From Diadema setosum (taxonomy: Eukaryota; Echinodermata; Echinoidea; Diadematoida; Diadematidae): a stretch of DNA of 64,000 nt. The stretch lies in contig CM067079.1 of assembly GCA_033980235.1 (NCBI GenBank), forward strand, positions 27,875,562 through 27,939,561. Direction: 5' to 3'. Numbering within the stretch: the stretch's first letter is position 1; each line of letters begins with the position of its first letter. Shown here one piece after another: positions 21,901-34,085 of the stretch. Made by a program: the position numbers and the translations under genes. The notes beneath the pieces were generated by a model that searched no databases, was not told where the DNA came from, and was given only the letters and a program-made list of their open reading frames with translations.

Positions 21901-24900
21901 CAATATTAGTCTTGTTTTCACAATTGCATGCAAAAAGATGGGAATATTACAGATGGGGCAGTATCAAGTGGATTTGGTTCCTTAGTAGAGCGATGATATG
22001 GCTCAGTCAGTCCTGCATAGTGCCTCTCAATCCAAATGACCCGAGTTCAATTCCAGAGTCCAGCTGAGCAATGTTGTGGGAAATCATACCGTCCCCTCTA
22101 GTATAAGGCAATACACTGTGTCCCTCAGAAGGGACATTAAATTGAGGTCCCGTGGACAAAAATTGGTCACAGCTCATGCATGTTATAGCTCCCACTTCAT
22201 TAATTCATTCATCACAAAGATCAGGGTGCTACCTACTCACACAAGAAAATGGGCAAATGATGCCAACCCCTAATGGTTTGCCCCAGGTAACTGGCAATAG
22301 TCAGCAAATGGTATCAACCAGGCACATTGTACCATAATTGTTTGTATATTTTGTTTTTATTATTTATTTATTCATTCGTTTATTTATCTAGTTATGTATG
22401 TATTTATTTATTTATTTATTTATTTATTTATTTTTTTTTTTTTGTCTGTAGGTGGGTGTGGCATCGAAGGAGAAGATGATTCCTACGACTTTGGGTCTGG
22501 GGCAGGATTCTACGTGGATGCCACAGAGGAGAAGTGGAAGAAAAACTATCGCATGTATTCCTACGTCACCAAGGAGGTAAGCAGCTTTTGTGACCTGTGG
22601 GTTATTTTTGTTTAGCTTTTAGGGCTTTTGCCCACCATCTTTCAGTTCCTTTTCTTTGTATTTCTTTTCGGTGAAATGACATTCATTGCTCAAAATAAAA
22701 GGGGATAATTGCTCTGTATTCTGTGATGAAGACATTAATTTTTGTAATCCTTGAAAGCATGTATTTAAATATACCTCACTATATACCCAGCACCTGATGT
22801 TCTGAAATTCAAGTATACTATTGTCCTCAATACATTCTCAGAGCTATCGCAAAGAACCTATTTCCTTGATCATATCTATGGCAGGGCTCGACACTAACGG
22901 TGGCCCGGTGGCCCGGGGCCACCAAAAACGCACGTCGGGCCACCAAAATTTCAGAAATGAAGAAGTTGGTGGCCTGATCGGGCCACTAAAAAGGTCGGAT
23001 GTTTGCCTTTGGGCCACCAAAAATAAATGTTAGTGTGGAGCCCTGTCTATGGGTGCATTCGAGCACTCTGAAGCAAACCAAAGCAAACTGACCCAAAGCA
23101 TACCATACTGAAATGTGCCAGATTTGAAGCATTCAAGTGCTCTGTTGAGAAGGCCTACCTCATGAGTCATTTTTAGAGGGGGTCACACATTTTGTAGCAA
23201 AAGGGCCATTCACCTTGTGCGCTTAAACTACTTAAAGATGTCCCAAACAAAGAGAATGAACTCTTTTGGTGCGCTTTTGGTACCCTTTTGGAGCACATTG
23301 GAAAGTGGTCCACTTTTGGCTGGGTTCAGTACGGTACGGTACACTTTAGGAGTATTTGAATGCTCCTCTGGCGCGAGCATGGCATTGTACAGTTCGCTTT
23401 AGGAGAGCGCTGGAACACACTGTGATACATTGCCATGACTTGTGTGACTTCAGACAAAGTTTACTGTGTGTTCTTAATATGCTTTATTATTGAAGCATTT
23501 TTTTATATTCCAATTCATTGTTTCTTTGTAAATGTACTTTTTGTCCTACATGTAGCTTTGTAAAGCTATATTCTACATACATTTTTCTGTTTGGTTCTAT
23601 TTTCCTGAAGCTCTTTGACCTCATTGTCCAAAGCTTTCCTGTGAACCCTGAGAAAGTGGCAATAACTGGACACAGGTAAGAATTTAAAAAAAAAAAAAAG
23701 AAATGAGTGCCAATATTCTAGACTACCGGGAAGGGTAGAGGCTCATGCAGTCTACTGGTCTATGCAAAGCTAAATACCTGTTTTGTGAGAAAGGAAATAT
23801 TACTAAAGGATGGAACAACTTTGCTGGGCTTTATAAGTGGGAAAGTTTTGTCTTCACTTTTGCCTCTTTTCTGGGGAAAAAGCACACCAACTTAACAAAA
23901 TATTAGAACAAAATATTCATTAAAGAAGGTAAGTCAGAAACATACACTAGTACAGATCTGTTTCTGAACATATATGCTTAAATGGTTAGTATTCCTTATT
24001 AGAGTTCTGTTGAAAGTATAAAGTGTAATCAGATTATCCCTATGACCTGAGTCAGTGCTCACTATCCGGTTTGTTTGAAATAATGAGACTAGATCTAGCA
24101 ATTTAAAATGCTGGCAGTTACCCTGCAGTCTTGATTTCATGAGAACCATTTGTTTGCCATTTCTTTCAGTAATAAATCCAGTGTGTAAACAATTGTACAA
24201 AAATCATCTGCGACCTGTTCTTGAAAGAAAATATCAGAATGAGATCCAGAGCATAATCTTTAGTGGAAACAAAAGGCAAACAAATGAGGGGTAAAGTGAT
24301 GTAAAAAACACAGATGTTCTTTGTATCTAAGTTAAAATTTTTACGGGTCATAAATTGTGATCAGAATAATTTCATTCCTCATGTAAAGCATGCAAACTAG
24401 AGGCGAGTACAATTTCATGAACCCTGTGTAGAATCTAGTTACGCACTTTGAGCTATTTTCAGAACATACTCAACCCGCCATGAGAAATGCTGCACTCCAA
24501 CAAATCATTCTCCCTGCCATGTTTTGTTTTCCAACCCAGCATGGGAGGACACGGAGCCCTCATCATCGCCCTGAAGAATCCAGACAAGTTTAAGGTTTGG
24601 TGCTTTGTGATATTTTGATGGGGTTGTTTTCTGCTGTTACTCCTTTCTGAGATGGGGGGGGGGGGGGGGGGGGTATCTGGCGATTATTGTGCTTATTGTG
24701 TCTACACTAGTAATATGCTTGTCCAAGTTGAAATTGCCCACTATTACGAAACATTCGTAGTCAAATTTGGTGTAATGTTGAATTTTTTAAGTTATGGTAT
24801 TTTTTTTTTTTTTTTTGGGGGGGGGAGGGGGATGGGGTAGCATGTTTCAATTTACGGTAGTGATAAATAAGTATACATGTAGTTTTTATTGAATGCTTTG

Positions 24901-27762
24901 TTTTTCCAAAATGTCAAAATTGTATTGTAAAATTAAGAGTTACTACTCAAAAGTAATGAAGCCAACATATCTATATTTGAGTTAGTAATTTGTAGTGTTG
25001 CCCTGTCATGAACAAGTTGAAGAGTTTCTAGTAGTATATATTTATCTTTCATGTTATATGCATTCTAATTTCATATATTTGTTTGTTTTTGTTTACAGTC
25101 TGTGTCTGCCTTTGCTCCTATCTGCAACCCCATCAACTGCCCGTGGGGACAAAAGGCCTTTAATGGATATCTAGGACCAGATGAAAATACATGGAAGGTG
25201 AGTAATAAAGACTACAATGATGACTTGTTCAGCATTCATATATTTTTATCCCAGAGAATTGTATATTGAAGACTTATTAACATCATCTGGAAGATCCCTC
25301 GTCCATTCTTTTTGCAATCCGACATCATTTCACAACTACTGATTTGATCCAAAACTGAGCTGCATGATGTTGACTGATGGTACATGTATGCCTAGTCTTT
25401 TTTGGTTTTGTTTGTTGATTTTATGTGTGTATTCTAAAACATATTATCAACCTTTTGGGCCTAAGGCCAAAGACTTCTAGGAAATTTGGTAGTATTTAGT
25501 GAAAATCTTTGTTGAGATGATAATTAAAGAAAGAATAACTTGTGTGAATATGGGTTAAATGCAGATAGGGTGAGTATGAAATGTAGGAGTGTTCAAGATT
25601 TTGTATACTATGTGGTAATATGATCTATAATTGCAAACAAATGTGACCATATTCTTAACACATACATATTTATATGGGATGTGAGTGTAAAGTGCACTCC
25701 CAATATAACAAACATGGTTATAACAAAATTTTGGATACTACGAAGTAAAATTCAGGGCCCAAAGTTATCATCTAGATATCTTAATACACATTATTTGTTC
25801 GGACATAACAACATTTCGATATGACGGAAGAAAACTGCCAGTCACCCGGACTTCATTATAACGGGAGTCGCCTGTACTTTCATGGTATTTCTTTTCTTTT
25901 GCAGGAATATGATGCATGTGAGTTGGTGAAGGCCTATGATGGAGCTCCTAGGGAAATCCTCATCGATCAAGTGAGCGAAGATTACCTCAAGAAATTTTGA
26001 ATTGTACTAAAATGATGTAATTAGCAAAAGCTGCTCACAGTGGAACCTTGTTACAACTAGGACAGATAAAGCAAGATATGTGATATAACAAGGTAATTTT
26101 GTAGGGCCCTTTCTTTTTATGTTCTTTGTTTTTATCCTGATGTAACAAGATGCTCCATATGACAAGGAAATTCCTGTGGTCTCAAACAGCTCATTATAAC
26201 AATGCTCACAATTACACCTAATTCAAAATAACTTTTCCTTTGCTGTTGGTATTTCCTTAGTTATCTTGACTTGCAAGGTTGAGCTGATGAAGAAAAAATA
26301 AGGCTTTGTAAAATGTTTTACATACTAGGAATATAAAGGTTCTTAGTGTGTGGGACTGGCGCAGACACTATTTTTTTTTTTTTTTATTTATTTCCTCAGA
26401 GATATTGTGTCAGAATTTTGACTGTGTACAGTTTTCATGCCACAGTAGGTGTTTTTTTTTTCTAAATTATAAATAATCATCCATGTGCAATAATGTTTGT
26501 TTGTTTGTTTTTTGCATTACTGAAGAAGGCAGGTAACCTTTTGTCGTATGTACACACTTCCTATGTGATGTTTCTGTAATCTGTTCTCAGAAATGAAGAA
26601 ACTGTCCTAAAGTCACATATCAAACTTCAAAGAGATAGTTGAGTGCTATGTTTATAATGTCATGCAGGCTGTACATTGACAGTGTTCATTGATAAGCCTG
26701 TATTCAATGTTTTATCTATATATTATGCTACACATAATGGTTTACCCCTTTATCTCGACCTTGTTATTAACCATACCCAGGGCCAAGCGGATAATTTCTA
26801 CACCCAAAAGCAGCTCCTCCCAGAGAACTTTGTGGATGCATGCCGGGTCAGCCGGACAGCTTGCATCATGAATCTGAGAGAGGTCAGTATCTGTTTTCTA
26901 ATTATTTGTGAGAGGTCAGTATCTGTTTTATAATTATTTGTGAGATGTCAGTATTTGTTTTATAATTATTTGTGATTTCACATTTTCATCTCTTTCTAAT
27001 CATCAGCCACACAAGCAGTGTCCCTGCTTCTGAGGAACCTCATTGCTCAGTTTTTGTTTTATTTTGAAGTTTGGTGGTGTACAGTGGACTGAAAACATTT
27101 TGAAAACTGCAAGAGAGTTTATGCCCAACCTGTCATTCAAAGAAACCTATATGTGTCCTCATAGTTCTTTTCTTTTTTTTTCTCCAGCATACCAATACAG
27201 CGGCAAGTGCAAGTTTTTGTCTGCATGGATTCATAGATGTATAGTAAAACCTTTGAACGCAGGGTACATCTAAGGCAGTTTCTGCAGAAATATGCAATTA
27301 CCGTGTCGCATGAAATTTTGTGTGTAGCAAAGGGTATTCAACGCGATATGATCCCAATATTCACCAAAAGCATGCATCCAGTTTAGCTCAATATTGACAG
27401 GATATGCTGATACCTCAGTGGTGGCAGTGCTAAATACATGTATTTGATAAATAGACACAAATATGTATCAATGTTTTATGGTTGATACATATTTGTATGT
27501 GCTGGATTTTAGATACGCAATTGTACAGAAATAACACTGACGCATGCACTGCAAAACTGTACAAGGGATACAGAAAGAAAGCCCATAGAGTGCCTTCAGT
27601 ATGAATAATTCTGTGTTGTATCTGACCTCATTGTAATGGTGGTATATAGAATATTAATTTCTTCACTCGACGTCTTTCCCACCACAGGGCTACGACCACA
27701 GCTACTACTTCATCGCAACGTTTATGGAGGACCACTTCAAATTCCACAGCCAGCACCTCTGA
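18980..27762 (+). CDS. ESD: S-formylglutathione hydrolase / esterase D
   Basis: Hydrolyses S-formylglutathione to glutathione and formate, the last step of glutathione-dependent formaldehyde removal, usually in the cytosol. Ten coding exons: 18980-19050, 19590-19678, 21469-21567, 22452-22576, 23611-23675, 24540-24594, 25099-25197, 25905-25970, 26781-26882 and 27688-27762. All junctions are GT-AG with matching phases; the sum is 846 bases, 281 aa plus stop (human 282). Recognisable blocks are [39 protein letters not shown], the nucleophile elbow [10 protein letters not shown] (its Ser codon is split by an intron), FAPICNP, and the Asp and His regions GQADNF and GYDHSYYF. The alpha/beta-hydrolase triad is therefore present. 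Introns hold a SINE, MITEs and simple repeats. Confidence 0.97.
20011..20389 (+). mobile_element. Palindromic TTAA MITE, copy B
   Basis: Starts TTAAAGGGATCGTATAG and ends CTGTACCATCCCTTTAA, so it is bounded by TTAA with inverted ends. The two arms (ATTTGATGAAAATTGG and CCGATTTTCATCAAATAAAC) meet near 20210. It is in ESD intron 2. TTAA bounds suggest a piggyBac-type mobiliser, which is inference. Confidence 0.75.
20793..20914 (+). mobile_element. Short MITE with GGGCC ends
   Basis: GGGCCTTGTTTTATGAAG at the left and GATGAATGGGGCCC at the right are imperfect inverted repeats around an AT-rich centre with TTATAATTGATTA twice. Confidence 0.4.
21985..22335 (+). mobile_element. tRNA-derived SINE
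   Basis: An A-box-like TATGGCTCAGTCAG (21997-22010) and a B-box-like GAGTTCAATTCC (22043-22054) are about 33 bp apart, as in Pol III tRNA promoters. A conserved-looking middle part with GGGACATTAAATTGAGG follows at about 22131. It lies in ESD intron 3. The SINE superfamily was not named. Confidence 0.65.
22401..22432. repeat. (TTTA)n microsatellite
   Basis: Perfect tetranucleotide run that passes into a T-run forming the polypyrimidine tract of the ESD exon 4 acceptor. Confidence 0.9.
22882..23045 (+). mobile_element. CAGGGCT inverted-repeat MITE, 164 bp
   Basis: Begins CAGGGCTCGACACTAACGG and ends TTAGTGTGGAGCCCTG. The inside repeats GTGGCCCGG / GGGCCACCAAAA. TCTATGG flanks it on both sides (22875-22881 and 23046-23052), a 7-bp target duplication. 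Related to the 2.7-kb element at 36885-39595. Confidence 0.7.
24653..24673. repeat. Poly-G run
   Basis: About 20 G in ESD intron 6; could form a quadruplex or be poorly sequenced. Confidence 0.8.
25690..25877 (+). mobile_element. TA-flanked mariner-type MITE, diverged
   Basis: Ends AGTGCACTCCC and GGGAGTCGCCTGTAC are inverted, and the inside holds GGTTATAACAAAATT and ACATTTCGATATGACGG. Matches 34852-35037 throughout. In ESD intron 7. Confidence 0.6.
26037..26225 (+). mobile_element. MITE remnant, CAGTGGAACC type
   Basis: CAGTGGAACCTTGTTACAAC at the left resembles the ends of widespread TA-flanked MITEs. The right end is eroded. In ESD intron 8. Confidence 0.4.
26879..26974 (+). repeat. Three 32-bp tandem repeats across the ESD exon 9 donor
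   Basis: GAGGTCAGTATCTGTTTT...ATTATTTGTGA is repeated three times. The first unit contains the real exon 9 splice donor; the second repeats GAG|GTCAGT exactly and the third reads GAT|GTCAGT. Confidence 0.85.
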
Positions 27763-28493
27763 AAGTCGTCTGCAGGTCACTCAGCAGTGATGGTGGATTG
27801 CGGGAAAAATTTCAGATCAAGTCGCTACTAAATTCACATTTTTAATCGTGTCATGATGAAATTCTTTCCAGGCCTCACAAGACTGTTATGAGCCAGTCTC
27901 CCCCTGGCTCCATTAAGCTTGAGCTTTTCCCGTTCAGTATTTCAGGGAGCAGTCCTTCCACAATCTTCAACTCTGATGTAGCTTTTGTGACTTTTTGTGT
28001 GTGTTACTAATCCTCAAACATATATTTTGTGTTTGTATCGCTCACAAATGAGCTATTGATCAATAATATTTGTTGTTGTTTTTTCTGTCTATTTTGTGAG
28101 TGCCTAACTCCTTTTAAACATTGAATATGGCCGCCATATTTCTCTGTTTCTAGGGGGAAAAGGAGAAATTAACACATATGCTGTGAGCCTTTAATCAGAC
28201 GGCTATTTTACATCTTACACATATGACTCTAGTCTATCCAAGAACTATCACTGAGTTGGGAAAGAAAAATATGCAAGGAAAAGATTCACTCTTTGGAACA
28301 TGTGACAGCTATTATTGTGTTCTACTGTCTGGTGATTCTAGGGGAGAATTTATTAAGTCTTGCAAACATATTGGTCACAAATTTTGAGAACAATGGGCCT
28401 ATTTGCACTAATTGTGCTGTTATGTATATACGTGCACACAATTGAGGACATAATTACACACGCGTACGCCGACAACCTCACCGCCTAATATTG

Positions 28494-28694
28494 TATAGGC
28501 TGTTATTTTTGCGAGGGTTTAATTTTTGCGAATTTTGCAAATCACAGTTAGATCACGAATTTAACAACACGTGAAATGCCTCCATATCTGCGCTTTGTTG
28601 ATAGAGCATTAACGTAAGTGTCAGCATCAATTCGCGAAAACAACATCTCGCGAAAATGTCTGCAACCTCGTTATTCGCGAAAATAACAGCGTAT
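28494..28694 (+). mobile_element. Inverted-repeat MITE with GCGAA ends
   Basis: TATAGGCTGTTATTTTTGCG at the left and CGCGAAAATAACAGCGTATA at the right are inverted. Several further TTCGCGAA-type motifs occur inside. It falls in the presumed ESD 3' UTR. Confidence 0.6.
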
Positions 28695-29399
28695 ACAGTA
28701 CACACATCATTATGAACTTGTTCCATTGGATGGTAGGCATCCAATTTAAAGTGTGACTGGACACAAGTTAAACTTACAGTTTTCTAGGCCTCAAGGACAT
28801 TCACTGTGTATTTCAGTGATACTTCTATTGTATTTCACTATCCTTTCCAAATATTAGTTTTGTGTGTCAAAATCAGTTTGCTGTATGTAATGTAGTACAT
28901 GTACTTCACTACTTGTATGAAGGATAAAATTCAAGTTCAGAAAAAGATTATTCCAGATCATGATCATTGTTTATTCTAACCAAGGGCTCAAACAGTCAAT
29001 CTTGATTTCCCTGAAGATCAGCTATCAGAAATGAGCTCTGTCAAAAATCATAAAAGCTGCAGATGCTTGCTGCAAGAATACAGATCTACTTTTGAAGACT
29101 AGTGAATTAGCCTTGTAACTTGGTAATAACGCATTTAAAGTCCAGATGTCCCATAGGATTCTATGAAGACTTTTACAATTTGAGAATGGCTGGTTGCCCT
29201 GCTATATATCTTGTTTGTGAAAAGACAAAAATTATGGGCGAAAAATGTTTGCGAGCTTTTAGAAGTTGTGTCATAATTGTAAAGAGATGGGTGCTCCAAA
29301 GAGTGGGCCGTCTTCTGTGAAGTTGTTTAACAACTAAATTGTATATCAATTTTGATATGTTTTTTCTGTATCATTATGCCATCACATTATTTTTGTGAG

Positions 29400-29405
29400 A
29401 ATAAA
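29400..29405 (+). terminator. Possible ESD polyadenylation signal
   Basis: The first AATAAA after the ESD stop that I could find; it would give a 3' UTR of about 1.6 kb. Confidence 0.35.
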
Positions 29406-30462
29406 ATGAGACGATTCAATCCAGTGCAGTAGTGAACCTTACAATTTTTCTGTTGCATTCTTGAACGTCATGAAATAAGAAAAAGCTGAAGAGGAATGGG
29501 GAAAGAAATGAAGACCCGCTTTATAAAGTGGTCTGATATACAATGTACAAAACCCTCTTATAACAAAGTGATTGTTGCTGGTCCCAATTCTTTATATTCC
29601 TTTGTTTTTGTACCCATGTCTAGTAAGAGACTTGATAAAACAAGGTATGTCATGGTTCTTTGGCACTCCATATAACTACATGTAGATTCCTCTGTAGTTA
29701 CCAAATCTAAATACACAGTACAACGTACATTACTGTATTCCATCACACAGCATTACTGTTTAATATCCTTAGCATCATATTATGGATTGCTGTGATTACT
29801 TGACAGTAATGACTTTTGAAGAGGAAGGGGTTGTAGTTATCTTTCAAAACATTCATGTTTTTAATTAAGACTACATTTTTGTTCAAACACCAATGGGAGA
29901 GTTGTGCCTTTGTATGTGAAATTGCCCTGTTACATTGTGTATCCTGTAGCAGGAATAAAAACATAAGGATATACAATGTAAAATGAACTGGATGTGCAAA
30001 ATTACCTTGCTATACCAGCTATAGACTTTGTCCAACCTTGTCGTAACATAATACCTGTAGTTTTATTTACAGTCAACTGCACAAAATCAGACATCAAAAA
30101 ACAAAGAAGAGGAATCTAAATGGTATCATAATACATGTCACCTTTATTCAAAAATACATGTTATCCGAATTCACACGAAACAGACATATTCATATAGGCC
30201 CTATATATATAAAACACATGCACAACATAAGTCAGCCAAGTTTGGAGACATGGAAGGAATAATTCAAAATTGCCTACACAAGCTTAGACATTTGAAATTA
30301 AATGTAGAATTGCTGGGTGGTAACACAAATCATCAACTTGACATCAACAATTAGGTCTGAGTGATAAAAACTGCTTCAAACAAATAGAAATATCATACGG
30401 GTTAGTCAGATACCAACCAGCAATTTAAAGACCTGATCAAACAAAATTTGACTTGCTTGAGT
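29406..30462. other. Intergenic
   Basis: A degenerate TTATAAC-type MITE may lie at about 29535-29740. The remainder is AT-rich and unremarkable. Confidence 0.4.
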
Positions 30463-30630
30463 ATTCTGGGATGTTATCCCATGGTAAGAACATTCTGGAA
30501 TGTTCTCCCATATGTACATATTCTTGGATGTTCTCCCATGTGTAGAACATTCTGGGATATTCTTCCATGAGTAGAATGTTCCATGATGTTTTCCCATGGG
30601 TGGAACATTCTGGGATGTTCCCCCATGCGA
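30463..30630 (-). repeat. Minisatellite, about 29-bp unit, six copies
   Basis: Repeats of GAACATTCTGGGATGTTCTCCCATG with variation. Overlapping open frames in all three minus-strand phases are a by-product of the repeat. Confidence 0.85.
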
Positions 30631-31850
30631 GAAAAGTTTTTGGGTACATGTACAGACAAATGGAAAATGATACCAAACAATGGAAGAATGATACATGTAT
30701 TCTCAGAGTGCAATTAATGGAATAAGGTTTATTTTCCTCATAATGCTTAAAGGAAAAAAAATAGTATCAAGTAAGCTGCAATGCATTTAGAATTGTGATT
30801 TAGGGAGGCAGCATCTGATGTGATGGAGTACACACTGCAAGTGTGCGTAATTTGCAAAACCTGTTCTTTGCATGCTGGGACAATGGCCACCATGGAAAAC
30901 ACAAGTTCATCAGGGTATGAGCCTCGGTCAACCTTGCTTGACCCTAACCCAAAGGGACAAGAGAAAATCCTACAACTTACACAACAGAATTAACATGTTA
31001 ATGTCCGTCTCGGGGTAGGATTTTTCCTTTGATGTAGCCTATTTTTTGACTTGTGCAAGGTTGACTTAGGTGAGACTGACTGTTAGTTTCAAGTGTTTTT
31101 TTTTAATAACCCACATCATATAACAGATGATGAATGTTGTTGGAAAATACACAGAATGTTCTTCCCTCAGGAATTCAGATGCTATGTTGGAAGAGGTTTT
31201 TAAATCCGTCAGTGGCATTTCAAACCCTTCATATGGAATATTCCGTATGTTTTCTCCCAAATGTAGAACGTGCCTTTGGCCTTCCCGATATGCCTTGTTT
31301 CTTATCTTCCCTGTTTTTCACAAATTATGAAACACCCCATTTGGAATGATAAACAACTTTGTAAATTATAAGATTGAAAAATGATAATAATTTTCACAAA
31401 TAAATTATTGAAGCATATAGCATAGACAGTGATATTACGACACACATATTGCACTTTAAAATATTCTATTCTGAAATACAGTTATGTATGTTCATCAAAT
31501 GTGAAAAACAAATACAAGTGCACACACAAAACATTATAAGTAGTGCTTGCAGATTGTACACAGTAACATTTACAAAGGGGTGTTGTAGGTTGTTCAGCAG
31601 CACTATCAACCCCTAAAAGAGAGATCAGGTGTTCCATCCCTTTATAAAGGTTTTATACAGAAGGAAAGGTATTTTTATGCATATGCCTCATTCTGTTTTA
31701 AACTGTCTTGTGTGTTATAAAACTTCTGCTCATACACTGTAGTGTGCATGCTCTTGCAACATCTACAGCAATATAATCTGTGTCAAGCATATTAGACATG
31801 ACTTTTCACTAACAGAAGGCTGTAGTGCTAGAAGAAAAAAAAAAGAAGAA
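30631..31850. other. Intergenic, 3' side of CCDC28 gene
   Basis: No exon recognised. The missing last exon of the CCDC28 homologue should lie between here and 34085 on the minus strand. Confidence 0.4.
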
Positions 31851-31869
31851 AGAACAGGAATGAGTCTGG

Positions 31870-32020
31870 TATGGGTGGGGGGCATCAGGCGCACACCCCC
31901 TCTTTACGTTTTGTTACAACAACAACAACAAAAAAAGGGAAAAAGAGAAAATGGGGGGTGCGTGCCTCCCCCCCCCCCCTTATTTTGTATAAAGGCGCCT
32001 CCCCTTTACGGAATTCCTGA
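31870..32020 (+). mobile_element. hAT-like MITE, degenerate copy
   Basis: GCGCACACCCCC...AAATGGGGGGTGCG...AAAGGCGCCTCCCCTTTACGGAATTCCTG follows the pattern of the 33814-33966 element but the ends are lost. Confidence 0.5.
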
Positions 32021-32215
32021 GTTTGTGCAAGTGGGCAGGTCATAACGTTCTGATTCTAAGATGATTCAGTATTTTTTCTTTTATAAATGACCACAAGAAA
32101 TGTTATTATCCCTACAGGATATTTGCCCCTGGCATACAGAGTAGGTCAATCCAATCAAGAATACAGGTTACTGTTGAAAAGTGGAGGATGGAGTTGCTGT
32201 GGTGACGAGGGATTA

Positions 32216-32373
32216 CAGTGGGGGGAGGACACTGGGCGTGTGTCCCCCCCCCCCCCTTTCTTTATTTTTTTTTTCTTTGTTAGAATAAAAAAATGAAAGG
32301 GGGCATATGCGCCCCTATTTTTTTTTGTGCCCCCCCCCCCCCCCCCTTTTGGGAACTCCTGGATCTGCCCCTG
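32216..32373 (+). mobile_element. hAT-like MITE with 5-bp target duplication GATTA
   Basis: Begins CAGTGGGGGGAGG and ends CTGGATCTGCCCCTG. GATTA is present at 32211-32215 and 32374-32378. Confidence 0.75.
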
Positions 32374-32378
32374 GATTA

Positions 32379-33808
32379 TTTGACCCCAGGGCCATGTCAT
32401 GGGTGGGTAGTTCTTCGCTGGGTTTGATGTCTACGCAACAATCATCCATCTGCATTTTATTCTGTCTCCATCAAAAGGAATGAAAATGAAGCTTGTGGAA
32501 TCTTGACGCCAAATGGCTCATTGCTCGTGTGCTGCGGTTGGAATGTAATCCATGTCTCTGAGAAACCAATCCCTGGGCATGGCACTACATCCTGGGCTCT
32601 GGAGCAAAGATGTCGTTTTCTTCAGCGGGATGCAAACTCCGTCTTGTTTGAGGGACAAGTAGTCAAGGCATATTCAGTGAGTTGTTGAATGTACAGACGA
32701 GACCAATATGTCTTTGATGCCTCTGCCTTATAATTTGATAACTATGTCGCCCTTTGAATATGCCCCAATATATGTTTATTGATCTATACCTTTAAAATCG
32801 AGGATTGACTTTTAACCCCCTCATCAAATCTAAATCTTGTGGTGCATTTTGGGGATGTGTTGAATTTTGATGTCTTAATTTCGATACTAAATAAACCTTT
32901 TTTATTGCCCCATATCATCCATGAATATAACTTGCAAGAAATGGCTCCTTCACTTGACAAGTTAGACATCAAGGCTTCAGACACAAATATGGTAAATCAC
33001 AATTTATGAACAATTGCTGTTATTGCTATAATATATTCCACAGAGCTGCTATTGTTGGGGACTTTCGCAAGACAGGTCGGCCTACGGTTGTCAAGAAATG
33101 ATCACTTTTATCACAGAAACAGCACTTACATGCACATATCAAGATCATCCTTCACTGCAACAGAGTACACCTACATATCAATTGCAGCATTGTCTACAGT
33201 ACTGGACATGACAGCACACAGTGGAGGAAATTCATGCATTGATCAAGAATTTTTTCATGGGCACACACGCACACACACACAAATATTCACTTCTCCAGTA
33301 GACATGATGCACACATATGATACACACACTTAACAAAAAGGATACACTGCCATACTCAGCTGGTCCAGCTACAGATTGAAGTAAAAGAAAAATACAACCT
33401 CGAAGTTAAAACAGTAATTTCCTCAAGTAAATGAAGTCAATACATGTATCTCCATATCTTGGAAATAATAATAATAACAGTACAGTAGGTGGTATTTATA
33501 ACACCCTTTACAACTAGGTCTGAGTGCTCAAAAGGCAAAGAAATGAATGCATTTTTTAAATGAATACATTAGGCATGGTGACGCTTATTTTGGCTGACTT
33601 TACTGTTGATGATGTTGTAAAAGGCAAGAGAGTTACTTGTTATTTAGTCAATAGTGGTGGAGCTTCATGTGTACAGAAAATATGACATAAAATTATCAAA
33701 AAATCTGAGATACAATTTGAAAATTGTAGTCATACTCATCATATTAGCAGATGTAATGATGTCATGGCACCTTTAAGTCTGTCTCTTGGGTTGTACAAAT
33801 GCAGCTGC
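32379..33808. other. Non-coding, possibly CCDC28 gene 3' portion
   Basis: No exon or family recognised; a short CA-rich stretch at 33260-33285. Confidence 0.35.
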
Positions 33809-33813
33809 AGTTG

Positions 33814-33966
33814 CAGTGGCGGATCCAGAGGGGGCGCACCGGGCACGCGCCCCCCTTTATTATTTTTTAAAACAAAAGGAATAGAAATTAAAAAATGGGG
33901 GGCATGCGCGCCCCTTTAATTTTGTAAAGGTATCTCTCCTTTATGGAATTCCTGGATCCGCCCCTG
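33814..33966 (+). mobile_element. hAT-like MITE with 5-bp target duplication AGTTG
   Basis: CAGTGGCGGATCCAGAGG at the left and CTGGATCCGCCCCTG at the right are inverted repeats; AGTTG flanks it at 33809-33813 and 33967-33971. The interior is A-rich with two GCGCGCC-type motifs. Confidence 0.8.
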
Positions 33967-34085
33967 AGTTGGTCTTATTTTATTTATTTTTTTTTTTACA
34001 TTTCAGGATGCATCAATACTGATTTTATCAGGAGACCAGCAAATTCAGCAGAATGGACATAAAAAAATGTTTTATTGTTGCTTAC

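Noticed and set aside
21997..22054. Functional tRNA gene
   Set aside because: Box A and B are present but no acceptor stem or cloverleaf; it is a SINE head.
23053..23370. Possible inverted-repeat element (GTGCATTCGAGCACTC ... GAATGCTCC)
   Set aside because: The ends match over too few bases and no target duplication was found.
30463..30630. CRISPR-like spaced repeats
   Set aside because: Units are directly adjacent without spacers and the DNA is from an animal.
30406..30713. Three overlapping minus-strand ORFs
   Set aside because: By-product of a 29-bp minisatellite open in all frames.
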